In this document: piece by piece, positions 32,282 through 40,404 of the stretch
How positions within the stretch are numbered: the stretch's first letter is position 1
How the letters are laid out: every line of letters starts with the position of its first letter
Source of the DNA: Nocardioides sp. NBC_00368
Lineage (GTDB): Bacteria > Actinomycetota > Actinomycetes > Propionibacteriales > Nocardioidaceae
Direction: 5' to 3'
DNA length: 64,000 bases
Assembly: GCF_036090055.1 (NCBI RefSeq)
Contig: NZ_CP107970.1
Span: 3,784,501 to 3,848,500 of the forward strand
The notes under the pieces: model-generated
Database searches by the model: none
Seen by the model: the letters and a program-made list of their open reading frames with translations, nothing else
What the model was told of the DNA's origin: nothing
Made by a program: the position numbers and the translations under genes

Positions 32282-32309
32282 AGTTGGAAGTTGACGAGAA
32301 CTTCCAACT
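32282..32309. promoter_or_regulatory. Palindromic operator between the Fic and phosphodiesterase genes
   Basis: A perfect 11-bp inverted repeat AGTTGGAAGTT-GACGAG-AACTTCCAACT. A degenerate second pair follows (GGAGTT 32319-32324 and AACCTCCAACTCC 32330-32342). It lies in the divergent promoter region and overlaps the -35 area of the Fic gene. The best candidate binder is the winged helix of the Fic protein itself (inference). Confidence 0.55.
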
Positions 32310-32352
32310 GGGCGTGGGGAGTTCCTGACAACCTCCAACTCCACCCCGGACC

Positions 32353-32358
32353 TAGGCT
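32353..32358 (+). promoter_or_regulatory. -10 box of the phosphodiesterase gene (leaderless)
   Basis: TAGGCT lies exactly 7 nt before the GTG at 32366. Confidence 0.5.
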
Positions 32359-32365
32359 GGGGATC

Positions 32366-33316
32366 GTGCAGTTCGGACAGTATCCCGCTCCCCGTCATAC
32401 GATCGCCCACCTCTCCGATACCCACCTCTACGCCGGTGACCGGCGGATCTTCGGCAAGGTCGACCCGACGCCCGGATTCGAGCGTGCCCTGGACCGGCTG
32501 CGTGGGATGACCGTGCCGCCGCAGGCGATCGTCTTCACCGGCGACCTCGCCGACCTGGGCGAGCGCGACGCCTACGTGCGCCTTCGCAAGCAGGTCGAGC
32601 CGGTCGCCGCCGACCTCGGCGCCGAGATCATCTGGGTGATGGGCAACCACGACGAGCGCGAGGTCTACTCCGAGGTGCTCTTCGGGGAGGCGTCCGACGC
32701 CCCGCAGGACCGGGTCTATGACATCCACGGCCTGCGGATCATCGCCCTGGACACCACCGTGCCCGGCTGGCACCACGGCGACATCACCCAGGAACAGCTG
32801 GACTGGCTGAGCGACGTGCTCGCCGAGCCGGCACCGCACGGCACCCTGCTCACGATGCATCACCCGCCGATCCCGCTCCCCCTCAACGAGGCCAGCGTGA
32901 TCATCGAGCTCGACGGCCAGGACCGGCTGGCTCCCGTGCTGCAAGGCACCGACGTACGCGCCGTTCTCGCAGGTCACCTGCACTACTCGACCAGCACCAC
33001 CTTCGCCGGCATCCCGGTCTCGGTGGCCTCTGCGAGCTGCTACACCGCGGCGCCCGCGACGCTCGACCGCTACTCCGCCTCCGTCGACGGACACCAGGCG
33101 ATCTCGCTGGTCCATCTCTACGACGAGGGCGCCGGCGGCATCCCCGGGGCGCCGGTCGTCCACACCACCGTGCCCATCGGCGAGGCACCCGAGGTCGCCG
33201 GCTTCCCCGCCTCGGTCCTGGAGAAGCTCGGGCCCATGACCCCAGCCGAGCGTCGTGACCTGTTCTCCCGCAAGGGCAAGGCCGCCCGCGCGCTGCGGCG
33301 TCAGCTTCGAGACTGA
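32366..33316 (+). CDS. Class III cyclic-nucleotide phosphodiesterase (CpdA/Rv0805-like)
   Basis: A 316-residue calcineurin-like metallophosphoesterase. All family metal motifs are present in order: LSDTHLY (D, H), TGDLADLG (GD), MGNHDERE (GNHD), MHHPPIP and GHLHYST (GHxH). Length and order fit cAMP phosphodiesterases such as Rv0805, which also hydrolyse other phosphodiesters. GTG 32366 is chosen because TAGGCT lies 7 nt upstream; a longer in-frame reading starts in the operator region. It is divergent from the Fic gene and may share its regulation. Confidence 0.88.
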   Translation: MQFGQYPAPRHTIAHLSDTHLYAGDRRIFGKVDPTPGFERALDRLRGMTVPPQAIVFTGDLADLGERDAYVRLRKQVEPVAADLGAEIIWVMGNHDEREVYSEVLFGEASDAPQDRVYDIHGLRIIALDTTVPGWHHGDITQEQLDWLSDVLAEPAPHGTLLTMHHPPIPLPLNEASVIIELDGQDRLAPVLQGTDVRAVLAGHLHYSTSTTFAGIPVSVASASCYTAAPATLDRYSASVDGHQAISLVHLYDEGAGGIPGAPVVHTTVPIGEAPEVAGFPASVLEKLGPMTPAERRDLFSRKGKAARALRRQLRD

Positions 33317-33411
33317 CCGAGGCCGCCTCGATCTCCGACTCGAGGCTGATGTGGGCCTACGTCCGGGCCCGGGACGATGGCTGTGACACGTCGACGACGA
33401 CAGGAGCAGCC

Positions 33412-34665
33412 ATGTCTCGGACCCTCGTCCGCACCGGCACCGCAGCGCTGGCGGCGGTGCTTCTTCCCCTCACCGCCGTCCCGGTGGCGTACGCCGATCC
33501 TGATCCTGGCCTCGACCGTGCTGCGGTCGCGCCGGACCCGACCGCGCTGACCCGGGAGGCGACTGCGATCGCCGAGCAGGCCGCCGCCGATCGGAAGGGC
33601 CTCCGGGCCCGGTCCGCTGCTCCCAGCGCCGCCGACCTCGACCGTGCGGTCGACGCGCTCATCGACGACGGGGCCGTCGGGGTCACCGCCCGGGTCGAGA
33701 CGCCCGACCTGGTGTGGTCGGGGGCGGGCGGCGTACGCGAGGTCGGGAAGAAGAGGCCGGTCCGGCCGGGCGACCGCTTCCACATCGCGAGCAACACCAA
33801 GACGCTGATCGCGACCCTGGTGATGCAGGAGGTCGAGCGCGGCAGCTGGACCCTGGACACGCCCGCGAACGACCTGCTCCCGGGCACCTTCCCCGACGGC
33901 GTCACGATCCGGCACCTGCTCAGCCACACCTCCGGCGCCCCGCGCGGACCCGAGGAGATCCTCTTCGACCGTGTCGAGGACCCGACCTCGTGGGACCAGC
34001 TGATCGACGCGCTCGGGCAGTACTACCCCGAGGCCGAGCACCTCGCCTTCATGCGCGGCGCCGGCTGGCTCTTCGAACCCGGCACCGACTTCTCCTACTC
34101 CAACTACGGCTACGTCGCGCTCGGCGTCATGCTCGAGAAGGAGACCGGCGAGCGGATCGAGGATCTCGTACGCGACCGGGTGCTCGAACCCGCAGGCATG
34201 CGTCAGAGCGCGTACCCGACCGAGGCCCGCAACCGCGGCCCGTTCCTCGAGGACGCCGGCCACTACGAGGGCCGCTGGCGGCCGATGACCGACCTGCACC
34301 CGAGCATCTTCCACGCCGCCGGGGCCCCGACGAGCACCACCGAGGACCTCGCCGACCTCGACGAGGCGCTCCTCACCGGGCAGCTGGTCCGCCCGGAGAC
34401 CGTCGAGAAGATGCTGCCGCCGATCGCGGGCAGCGCCGACCCGGAGTACGGGTTCGGGATCTACCGGGTCGCCGACCCGTGCAACCCCGGCGAATACCTC
34501 TACGGCCACGACGGTGCCCACATGGGTGCGCAGTCGATCAGCTGGGGCTCACCGGACGGCGCCCGCCAGATCACGCTCGGCTGGACCGGTCGCAACTGGG
34601 ACAGCACCGACCCGATCTACGACCTCGGTCTCCTGCTCGAGCCCATGCTGCTGGCGACCTGCTGA
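33412..34665 (+). CDS. Secreted serine hydrolase (beta-lactamase/DD-peptidase fold)
   Basis: A 417-residue exported protein of the class C beta-lactamase / D-Ala-D-Ala carboxypeptidase (S12) family. The signal peptide (MSRTLVRTGTAALAAVLLPL..., cleavage near YADP) is followed by the SxxK motif SNTK in HIASNTKTLIA, the YxN motif in FSYSNYGYVALG, and a C-terminal HDGAHMGAQS in place of KTG. It may act on peptidoglycan peptides or small esters. ATG 33412 has AGGAGCAGCC upstream. Its stop is 23 bp from the convergent response-regulator gene. Confidence 0.87.
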   Translation: MSRTLVRTGTAALAAVLLPLTAVPVAYADPDPGLDRAAVAPDPTALTREATAIAEQAAADRKGLRARSAAPSAADLDRAVDALIDDGAVGVTARVETPDLVWSGAGGVREVGKKRPVRPGDRFHIASNTKTLIATLVMQEVERGSWTLDTPANDLLPGTFPDGVTIRHLLSHTSGAPRGPEEILFDRVEDPTSWDQLIDALGQYYPEAEHLAFMRGAGWLFEPGTDFSYSNYGYVALGVMLEKETGERIEDLVRDRVLEPAGMRQSAYPTEARNRGPFLEDAGHYEGRWRPMTDLHPSIFHAAGAPTSTTEDLADLDEALLTGQLVRPETVEKMLPPIAGSADPEYGFGIYRVADPCNPGEYLYGHDGAHMGAQSISWGSPDGARQITLGWTGRNWDSTDPIYDLGLLLEPMLLATC

Positions 34666-34688
34666 GACGCCGGGTGCCGTCGTCGGCC

Positions 34689-35324
34689 TCAGGGTCGCAG
34701 GATGCGACGCTCGATGGCCGTGGCGACGGCGCCGGCGCGGGTGTCGACGCCGAGCTTGGTGTAGATGTGCGAGAGGTGGGACTTGACCGTCGCCTCGCTG
34801 ACCAGGAGCTCGCGGGCCATCTCCTTGTTGCCCAGACCCTTGGCGAGCAGGCGCAGGATCTCGACCTCGCGCGGACTCACCTTCGGCGCCGGCGAGGCGG
34901 CCCGCTGCAGCAGCCGGGTGGCGACCGATGGGGCCAGGACGGTCTCCCCGCGGGCGGTGCCGCGGATCGCGCGGAAGAGCTCGTCGGGCGGAGCGTCCTT
35001 CAACAGGTAGCCGGCCGCACCGGCATCGACGGCCTCGAGGACGTCGGCCTCGGTGTCGTACGTCGTCAGCACCAGCACCTGCGGCGGCGCCGGCAGGTCG
35101 CGGACCAGTCGGGTGGTCTCCGCGCCGCCGGGTCCCTCGCCGAGGCTGAGATCCATCAGCACCACGTCCGGCTTCGTCTCGCCGACGACCGCGACGGCCT
35201 GGGCCGAGTCGGCGGCCTCGCCGACCACGTCCAGGTCGTCCTGGGCGTCCACCAGGGCGCGTACGCCGGCCCGGACCACCGGATGGTCGTCGACCAGCAC
35301 CACCCGGATGTGTTGCTCAACCAC
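34689..35324 (-). CDS. NarL/LuxR-family response regulator
   Basis: A 211-residue regulator. The receiver domain has D12/D13, phospho-acceptor D58 (VVLMDLSLGE), TTYDTEADV and the Lys of YLLKDAPPDE; the LuxR helix-turn-helix is VSPREVEILRLLAKGLGNKEMA...VKSHLSHIYTKL. GTG 35324 is chosen because GGAGG stands 6-7 nt upstream inside the kinase gene. It overlaps the kinase stop by 8 nt. Targets are unknown. Confidence 0.93.
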   Translation of the reverse strand: MVEQHIRVVLVDDHPVVRAGVRALVDAQDDLDVVGEAADSAQAVAVVGETKPDVVLMDLSLGEGPGGAETTRLVRDLPAPPQVLVLTTYDTEADVLEAVDAGAAGYLLKDAPPDELFRAIRGTARGETVLAPSVATRLLQRAASPAPKVSPREVEILRLLAKGLGNKEMARELLVSEATVKSHLSHIYTKLGVDTRAGAVATAIERRILRP

Positions 35325-36558
35325 GACGTTCCTCCCCCTGGATGGATGCTGACGGTCCGGCCGCGAACGACACGGCGACCACCGTGCCCTCGCCCGTAGC
35401 GCTCTCGATGACCAAGTCTCCCCCGAGCAAGCGGGCACGGGCCCGCATTCCGGCCAGGCCGTGTCCGCGCAGGCCGTCCGGCTCGTCCTTCAGATCGGCC
35501 GGGTCGAAACCGGCCCCGTCGTCGCGTACGTCCAGGGCGACCTCGCCCTCGTGGAAGGTGAGGGAGACGACCGCAGTGGTCGCGCCGGCGTGCTCGGCGA
35601 CGTTGGCGAGGGCGCCTCGGAGGGTGCGTACGACGGCCGTCGCGACCCGCCCGCCGACCTCGTGCGGGTCGCCGTGGACGTGGACCGGGACGTCGAGACC
35701 GGTGGTGGCGGCGACGTCGTCGGCGACCTGGCGTACGGCCGTGGCCAGAGCCGATCCGCCGGCGAGCTCGGCGGGGGCGAGATCGCGTACGACCCGACGG
35801 GCCTCGTCGAGCGAGGAGCGGGCCATGCCGGCCGCCTGGTCGACGTGATCGCGGGCGTCGGCCGGGCGCGACTCCCACTCCTGGTCGGCGGCCTGGAGCA
35901 GCAGGTTGATGCTGGTCAGGCCCTGGGCGACGCTGTCGTGGATCTCCCGGCTCAGCCGCGCGCGCTCGGCCACCACACCGGCTCGACGCTCGGCGTCGGC
36001 GACCTCGTCCTGGGCCGCCTCGAGCTCGTTGAGGAGGAGGCGACGGGTGGCCGCGTCGCGCTCGAGGGCGCGGTAGGCGGTCACCGCGAGCACGGCGACG
36101 CAGACCGGGCCGAGCAGCACGGTCGGGTCGGCCAGGCCGGTCATCCGGCTCCAGGCGACCGCGACGACCGCGACCAGGAAGACCGTGGCGGCCACGGCCC
36201 ACCGGAAGGGCAGCACCCGCAGCGCCAGGAACACCAGCGGCACCGCCGCCCACGAGAAGGACGGCGCGATCAGCGCCAGCACGGTCCAGCAGGCGACCAC
36301 GGCGGCCAGCCACACGACTGCGGCCGTGCCGGTGAGACGGCGGCCCGCGGCGTACGCGATCAGGAGGACGGCGGCGCCCGGCAGGACCACCTCGGCCTGG
36401 TCACCGAGGCCGTGGCCCTGCAGGTAGCGCGCGACCGAGGCGACGACGAGCACCACCAGTGAGATGTGGAGCCAGCGGTCGAGCAGCGTCTGGCCGGCCA
36501 GGATCCCACCGGCGGCGGATGGCGTTGGCCCTGGAGCTGGCACGGCGTCGGTCGACAT
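35317..36558 (-). CDS. NarL-type sensor histidine kinase
   Basis: A 413-residue membrane kinase with about six hydrophobic segments within residues 30-165, a coiled coil (172-200), HisKA_3 with H207 in LSREIHDSVAQG, and a HATPase_c domain (DVRDDGAGFDPADL, GLAGMRARARLLGG). It resembles DegS/LiaS-type envelope sensors without an extracytoplasmic domain. TAGCCT lies 9 nt before the ATG, so a near-leaderless transcript is possible. The regulator follows in the same operon. Confidence 0.92.
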   Translation of the reverse strand: MSTDAVPAPGPTPSAAGGILAGQTLLDRWLHISLVVLVVASVARYLQGHGLGDQAEVVLPGAAVLLIAYAAGRRLTGTAAVVWLAAVVACWTVLALIAPSFSWAAVPLVFLALRVLPFRWAVAATVFLVAVVAVAWSRMTGLADPTVLLGPVCVAVLAVTAYRALERDAATRRLLLNELEAAQDEVADAERRAGVVAERARLSREIHDSVAQGLTSINLLLQAADQEWESRPADARDHVDQAAGMARSSLDEARRVVRDLAPAELAGGSALATAVRQVADDVAATTGLDVPVHVHGDPHEVGGRVATAVVRTLRGALANVAEHAGATTAVVSLTFHEGEVALDVRDDGAGFDPADLKDEPDGLRGHGLAGMRARARLLGGDLVIESATGEGTVVAVSFAAGPSASIQGEERRG

Positions 36559-36731
36559 GGTCGTTCCAGGCTAGGCCGGTGGCGGGGTCCTGGCATCATC
36601 CGATCGGCTATCCGGGGTGTCGCCGAACGGCTATCCAGACGTCGCCGGTCACCCGATGTCCGGGCCCTTCCCGACGGCGATGGTTGATGCATCAGCTCGA
36701 CCAACAGACCGAACATCGGAGGAGCACCACC

Positions 36732-37721
36732 ATGCGTACGTCCCGAATCGCCGCCCTCGCCGGCCTGGCCGGCATCGCCGCCTCGGCCACCCTGTCCTTC
36801 ACCGCCCTCGGCACGGGCACCGCGGCCAACGCCGCGGAGGGCCGGCCGGCGAGCTACCTGCTCGAGGGCGAGCCGGCCGCCCAGGGCGGCTCGAAGTTCG
36901 AGGGCATCGGCGTGGACCAGGAGTCCGGGACGTTCTACGTCAGCGAGGTCACCGGCGGTGAGATCCAGCGCGGCACCGCCGACCGGGCCCAGGCCGAGGA
37001 GTGGCTGGCCGGTGACGGCACCGACGGCCGCTACACCGCTCGCGGCATCACCGTCGACGACGAGGGCCGCATCTACATCGCCGGCGGCCCGAACGGCACC
37101 GACAACGACCGCCCCGACCTGTGGGTCTACAGCCCTGAGGGCGAACTGCTGGCGGCGCTTCGCGTCCCTGACAACAACGCGTTCCTGAACGACGTCGCGA
37201 TCGGCCCGGACGGGGCTGCGTACTTCACCAACTCCAACGACCCGACGATCATCCGCGTTGCCGAGGGTGCCGACGGCTGGGAGGCCACCGAGTGGGCCGA
37301 CGGCAGCTCGCTGATCACCCGCCAGGAGGGCTTCAACCTCGGTGGCATCGTGCTGAGCACCGACCGCTCGGCCTTCGTGGTCGCCCAGGGCAACACCGGC
37401 CGGCTGTGGCGCTTCTCGGTCGCGACCGGTGAGGTCAGCGCGATCGACACCGACGGCGCCGACCTGCGCAACGCCGACGGCCTGATCCGGCAGGGCCGCG
37501 ACCTCGCGGTGATCCGCAACTTCGACAAGCAGATCGTGCACCTGGAGCTGAACCGGTCCGCCACCTCGGCCGAGCACGTCTCGTCGCGCGCGACCGACCC
37601 GAACCGCGTCTTCACCACCGGCAAGCTGCTCGACGGCCGGATGCTGCTGGTCGACAGCCACTTCGACGAGCAGACCGCCCAGGGGCCGTACGAGATCGTC
37701 ACCGCACGGATGCCGCGATGA
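36732..37721 (+). CDS. Secreted beta-propeller protein (SMP-30/NHL-like)
   Basis: A 329-residue exported protein. The signal peptide MRTSRIAALAGLAGIAASAT... ends near ANAAEG. The mature part has repeats typical of a six-bladed propeller: KFEGIGVDQESGTFYVSEV, GITVDDEGRIYIAGG, NDVAIGPDGAAYFTNS, GGIVLSTDRSAFVVAQ. It could be a lactonase or a binding protein; catalytic metal residues cannot be assigned with confidence. ATG 36732 has GGAGGAG upstream. Its stop overlaps the start of the ankyrin lipoprotein (ATGA). Confidence 0.82.
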   Translation: MRTSRIAALAGLAGIAASATLSFTALGTGTAANAAEGRPASYLLEGEPAAQGGSKFEGIGVDQESGTFYVSEVTGGEIQRGTADRAQAEEWLAGDGTDGRYTARGITVDDEGRIYIAGGPNGTDNDRPDLWVYSPEGELLAALRVPDNNAFLNDVAIGPDGAAYFTNSNDPTIIRVAEGADGWEATEWADGSSLITRQEGFNLGGIVLSTDRSAFVVAQGNTGRLWRFSVATGEVSAIDTDGADLRNADGLIRQGRDLAVIRNFDKQIVHLELNRSATSAEHVSSRATDPNRVFTTGKLLDGRMLLVDSHFDEQTAQGPYEIVTARMPR

Positions 37722-38995
37722 CGCTGTCCACATCGGTGCGGCCACACCTGCGGTGGTCGATGGCCGCCGCGGCGCTGACCGTGCTTCTGGCAGGCTGCGC
37801 CGCGGCGCCGTCGGAGACCACCCAGCGGTCTCCGTCGAGCTCTGCACCGGCCCCGTCCGAGGCGGCGAGGAGCACCCCCGAACCCGATCCCGAGGAGCGA
37901 CAGCGGATGAACGCGCAGCTGATCAAGGCCGCCTGGGACAACGACGTGGCACGTGCCCGCGAGCTGATCCGGGCCGGTGCCGACGTCAACCACCAGGACG
38001 ACACCCAGCAGAGCGCCTACCTCATCGCCGCGAGCGAGGGCTACGTCGACCTGCTCGACCTGACGCTGCGCAACGGCGCCGACATCAACGCCAAGGACTC
38101 CTACGACGGCACCGCACTGATCCGCGCCGCCGAGCGTGGGCACGCCGACATCGTCGGGCGCCTGGTGCAGGCCGGCATCGACCTGGACCACGTCAACAAC
38201 CTGGGCTGGACGGCACTGCACGAGGCGGTCGTCCTGGGTGACGACGGCCCGGACGCCGCCGACACCGTACGGGTGCTCGTCGCGGCCGGCGTGGACATCT
38301 CGATCAAGGCCGGCCGGGACGGGAAGACCGCCCTCCAGCACGCCGAGGAGCGCGGGTTCGACGCGATCGTGTCGACGCTGCGTACCGCTTCTTCCGAGGG
38401 CGCCGACGGCGACGCCCAGCTCCTGCGTGCCGCTTCCGCGGGTGACGCCGACGCGGCCGCGGCGGCTCTTCGAGGCGGCGCCGACCTGGAGGCACGCGAC
38501 GGCAACCGGCGTACGCCGCTGCTGCTCGCGGTCACCGAGGACCGCCTCTCCACGGCTCGACTGCTCGTTCACCTCGGCGCAGACCCGGACGCGCTCGACG
38601 GTCAGCACGACACCCCGTGGCTGGTCACCGGAGTCACCGGCAGCGTCCCGATGGCCGAGCTGCTGCTCACCGCCGACCCGGACCTGACCGTGCGCAACCG
38701 CTACGGCGGCGTCTCGATCATCCCGGCCAGCGAGCGCGGCCACGCCGACTACGTGGAGCGGGTCGCTCGCACCGAGATCGACCTCGACCACGTCAACGAC
38801 CTCGGCTGGACCGCGCTTCTCGAGGCCGTGATCCTGGGCGAGGGCTCCGACCGCTGGCAGCGCATCGTCCTCAGCCTGCTCGAGCACGGCGCCGACCCGA
38901 GCATCGCCGACCGCGACGGCGTGACTCCGCTCGAGCACGCCCGCAACCGCGGGTTCACCGAGATCGCACAGATCCTCGAGCAGCACGGCGGCTAA
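37718..38995 (+). CDS. Ankyrin-repeat lipoprotein
   Basis: A 425-residue lipoprotein. The signal peptide ends in lipobox LLAGC (about C27), a Ser/Pro/Thr linker follows, then about ten ankyrin repeats fill the rest (for example NNGADINAKDSYDGTALIRAAERGH-like units, with variants such as GWTALHEAVVLGDDG). Two long stretches (DLDHVNNLGWTALHEAVVLG and DLDHVNDLGWTALLEAVILG) are nearly identical, showing an internal duplication. It is anchored outside the membrane and coupled to the secreted propeller, so the two probably interact (inference). Confidence 0.88.
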   Translation: MTLSTSVRPHLRWSMAAAALTVLLAGCAAAPSETTQRSPSSSAPAPSEAARSTPEPDPEERQRMNAQLIKAAWDNDVARARELIRAGADVNHQDDTQQSAYLIAASEGYVDLLDLTLRNGADINAKDSYDGTALIRAAERGHADIVGRLVQAGIDLDHVNNLGWTALHEAVVLGDDGPDAADTVRVLVAAGVDISIKAGRDGKTALQHAEERGFDAIVSTLRTASSEGADGDAQLLRAASAGDADAAAAALRGGADLEARDGNRRTPLLLAVTEDRLSTARLLVHLGADPDALDGQHDTPWLVTGVTGSVPMAELLLTADPDLTVRNRYGGVSIIPASERGHADYVERVARTEIDLDHVNDLGWTALLEAVILGEGSDRWQRIVLSLLEHGADPSIADRDGVTPLEHARNRGFTEIAQILEQHGG

Positions 38996-39015
38996 TCCGC
39001 AGCTGTCCCACAGCT

Positions 39016-39052
39016 CGAGGCCCTGACCAGTCCCCCGCTGGTCGGGGCCTCG
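39016..39052 (+). terminator. Terminator after the ankyrin lipoprotein
   Basis: A 15-bp stem CGAGGCCCTGACCAG/CTGGTCGGGGCCTCG with one G-T pair and a 7-nt loop, 20 nt after the stop codon. Confidence 0.65.
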
Positions 39053-39134
39053 ACCAGTCTCAACGGCCGCCGCGGCGGACCAGGCAGTACCGTCTGCAGG
39101 ACGAGCGCGCAACGTGCAGGGTTCGGAGGCAGAG

Positions 39135-39620
39135 ATGAGCGACAACTCGGTTCCGACGGGGTCGTTACGGGTCACGATCTGTGACACCGAGGAGACGCTC
39201 GCAGCGGCCGGTGTCCTGTTCGACGCCTATCGGCGCCACTACGGCATGCCTCCGCCGGACACGGGCGAATCCACCGTCGGTTGGCTCACCGAGATGGTCC
39301 GGTCGGACATGCTCACGATCTTCACGGCATCTGCGGCTGGTTCACCTCCGATCGGCCTCGCGACGAGTCATGTGATCCCTGCGTCTCTGGCCATGGGCCG
39401 GTTCTGGCAGCTGCGTGACCTGTACGTGCTTCCCCGGTCCCGGGGCCAGGGAGCCGCGGCCGCTCTCGTCGGCGCGGTCCGCGACGCGGCACGCACAGCA
39501 GGCGCAACACGACTTTCCCTCGTAACCGAACCCGACAACGAAGCCGCCCTCAGCCTCTATCGAAGACTCGGGTTCAGACCTGTTGAAGGTCTGGCATCGC
39601 TCAGCCTTGATCTCACCTAG
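39135..39620 (+). CDS. GNAT-family N-acetyltransferase
   Basis: A 161-residue acetyl-CoA-dependent transferase. The GNAT core is visible: LRDLYVLPRSRGQGAAAALV (motif A, R/Q-x-x-G-x-A/G) and the C-terminal NEAALSLYRRLGFRPVEG. The substrate is unknown. ATG 39135 has GGAGG at good spacing; the upstream ATG 39114 lacks one. It stands alone between the ankyrin gene and the sigma-factor gene. Confidence 0.88.
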   Translation: MSDNSVPTGSLRVTICDTEETLAAAGVLFDAYRRHYGMPPPDTGESTVGWLTEMVRSDMLTIFTASAAGSPPIGLATSHVIPASLAMGRFWQLRDLYVLPRSRGQGAAAALVGAVRDAARTAGATRLSLVTEPDNEAALSLYRRLGFRPVEGLASLSLDLT

Positions 39621-39651
39621 CGTCGGCGCGCGCAGGCAGCGCCCGCTGGGT

Positions 39652-39667
39652 GAACGAAAATTCGTTC
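39652..39667. promoter_or_regulatory. Inverted repeat GAACGAA-AA-TTCGTTC
   Basis: A 7-bp perfect inverted repeat with a 2-nt spacer, 30 nt after the GNAT stop and 170 nt before the sigma-factor gene. It may be an operator or a weak terminator. Confidence 0.4.
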
Positions 39668-39840
39668 GCGGGGAAGTGCGGCTGGCTTTGGTGCTCGTCG
39701 AGAGTCCTTCTGGCCGCCACGGGGCGCCGCGGTTGAACCACGGCAGTGGCGAGCGTTGCGTGAACGCATCTCCGTCCGTGTGCGATGGACTGGTCATGAG
39801 AGTTCAACATCTGGCCCTGAGTCCCCCTGAGGAGTGCGTG

Positions 39841-40404
39841 GTGTACGCCGACCCCGAAGCCGACGACCACGCGGTCATTGCGGCCTCGATGGAGCATCCA
39901 GAGGCCTTCGGCGAACTGTTCGATCGCCACGCACGGGAATTGCACCGCTTCTTGAGCCGCCGGCTTGGGGAGCTCGCGGACGATCTGCTCGGCGAGCTCT
40001 TCGTGACGGCCTTCGAGCGCCGAGCGTCCTATCGTGCCGAACAGCCGGACGCTCGCCCGTGGCTGTACGGCATCGCGTCCAACCTGATTCGGCGCCACCA
40101 CCGGGCTGAGGCGACGCGCTACCGCGCCCTGTCCCGCGTTCCGCTCGCGGCCGTGATGCCCGACTCCTCACCTGCGGCGGTCGCATCGGCCGACTCCGCG
40201 ACCATCCGCCCACGCCTCGCTGACGCTCTCGCGTCGCTCAAGGCTGCCGACCGCGACGTACTGCTCCTGCTGGCCTGGGGCCAGCTTGCCCAGGCCGAAG
40301 CCGCGACGGCTCTTGGCATTCCGGTCGGAACCGTTCGTTCCCGCCTGCACCGAGCTCGTCAGCAACTGCGCCCGATCCTCGACGACCTGCAAGGAGAACT
40401 GTGA
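39841..40404 (+). CDS. ECF RNA polymerase sigma factor
   Basis: A 187-residue extracytoplasmic-function sigma factor. Region 2 includes FGELFDRHARELHRFLSRRLGELADDLLGELFVTAFERR, and RPWLYGIASNLIRRHHR follows; region 4 is the C-terminal helix-turn-helix (LLAWGQLAQAEAATALGIPVGTVRSRLHRARQQL). GTG 39841 is chosen because GAGGAG lies 5 nt upstream; ATG 39796 is possible but lacks a ribosome binding site. It is coupled to the next gene by TGATG. Its regulon is unknown. Confidence 0.88.
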   Translation: MYADPEADDHAVIAASMEHPEAFGELFDRHARELHRFLSRRLGELADDLLGELFVTAFERRASYRAEQPDARPWLYGIASNLIRRHHRAEATRYRALSRVPLAAVMPDSSPAAVASADSATIRPRLADALASLKAADRDVLLLLAWGQLAQAEAATALGIPVGTVRSRLHRARQQLRPILDDLQGEL

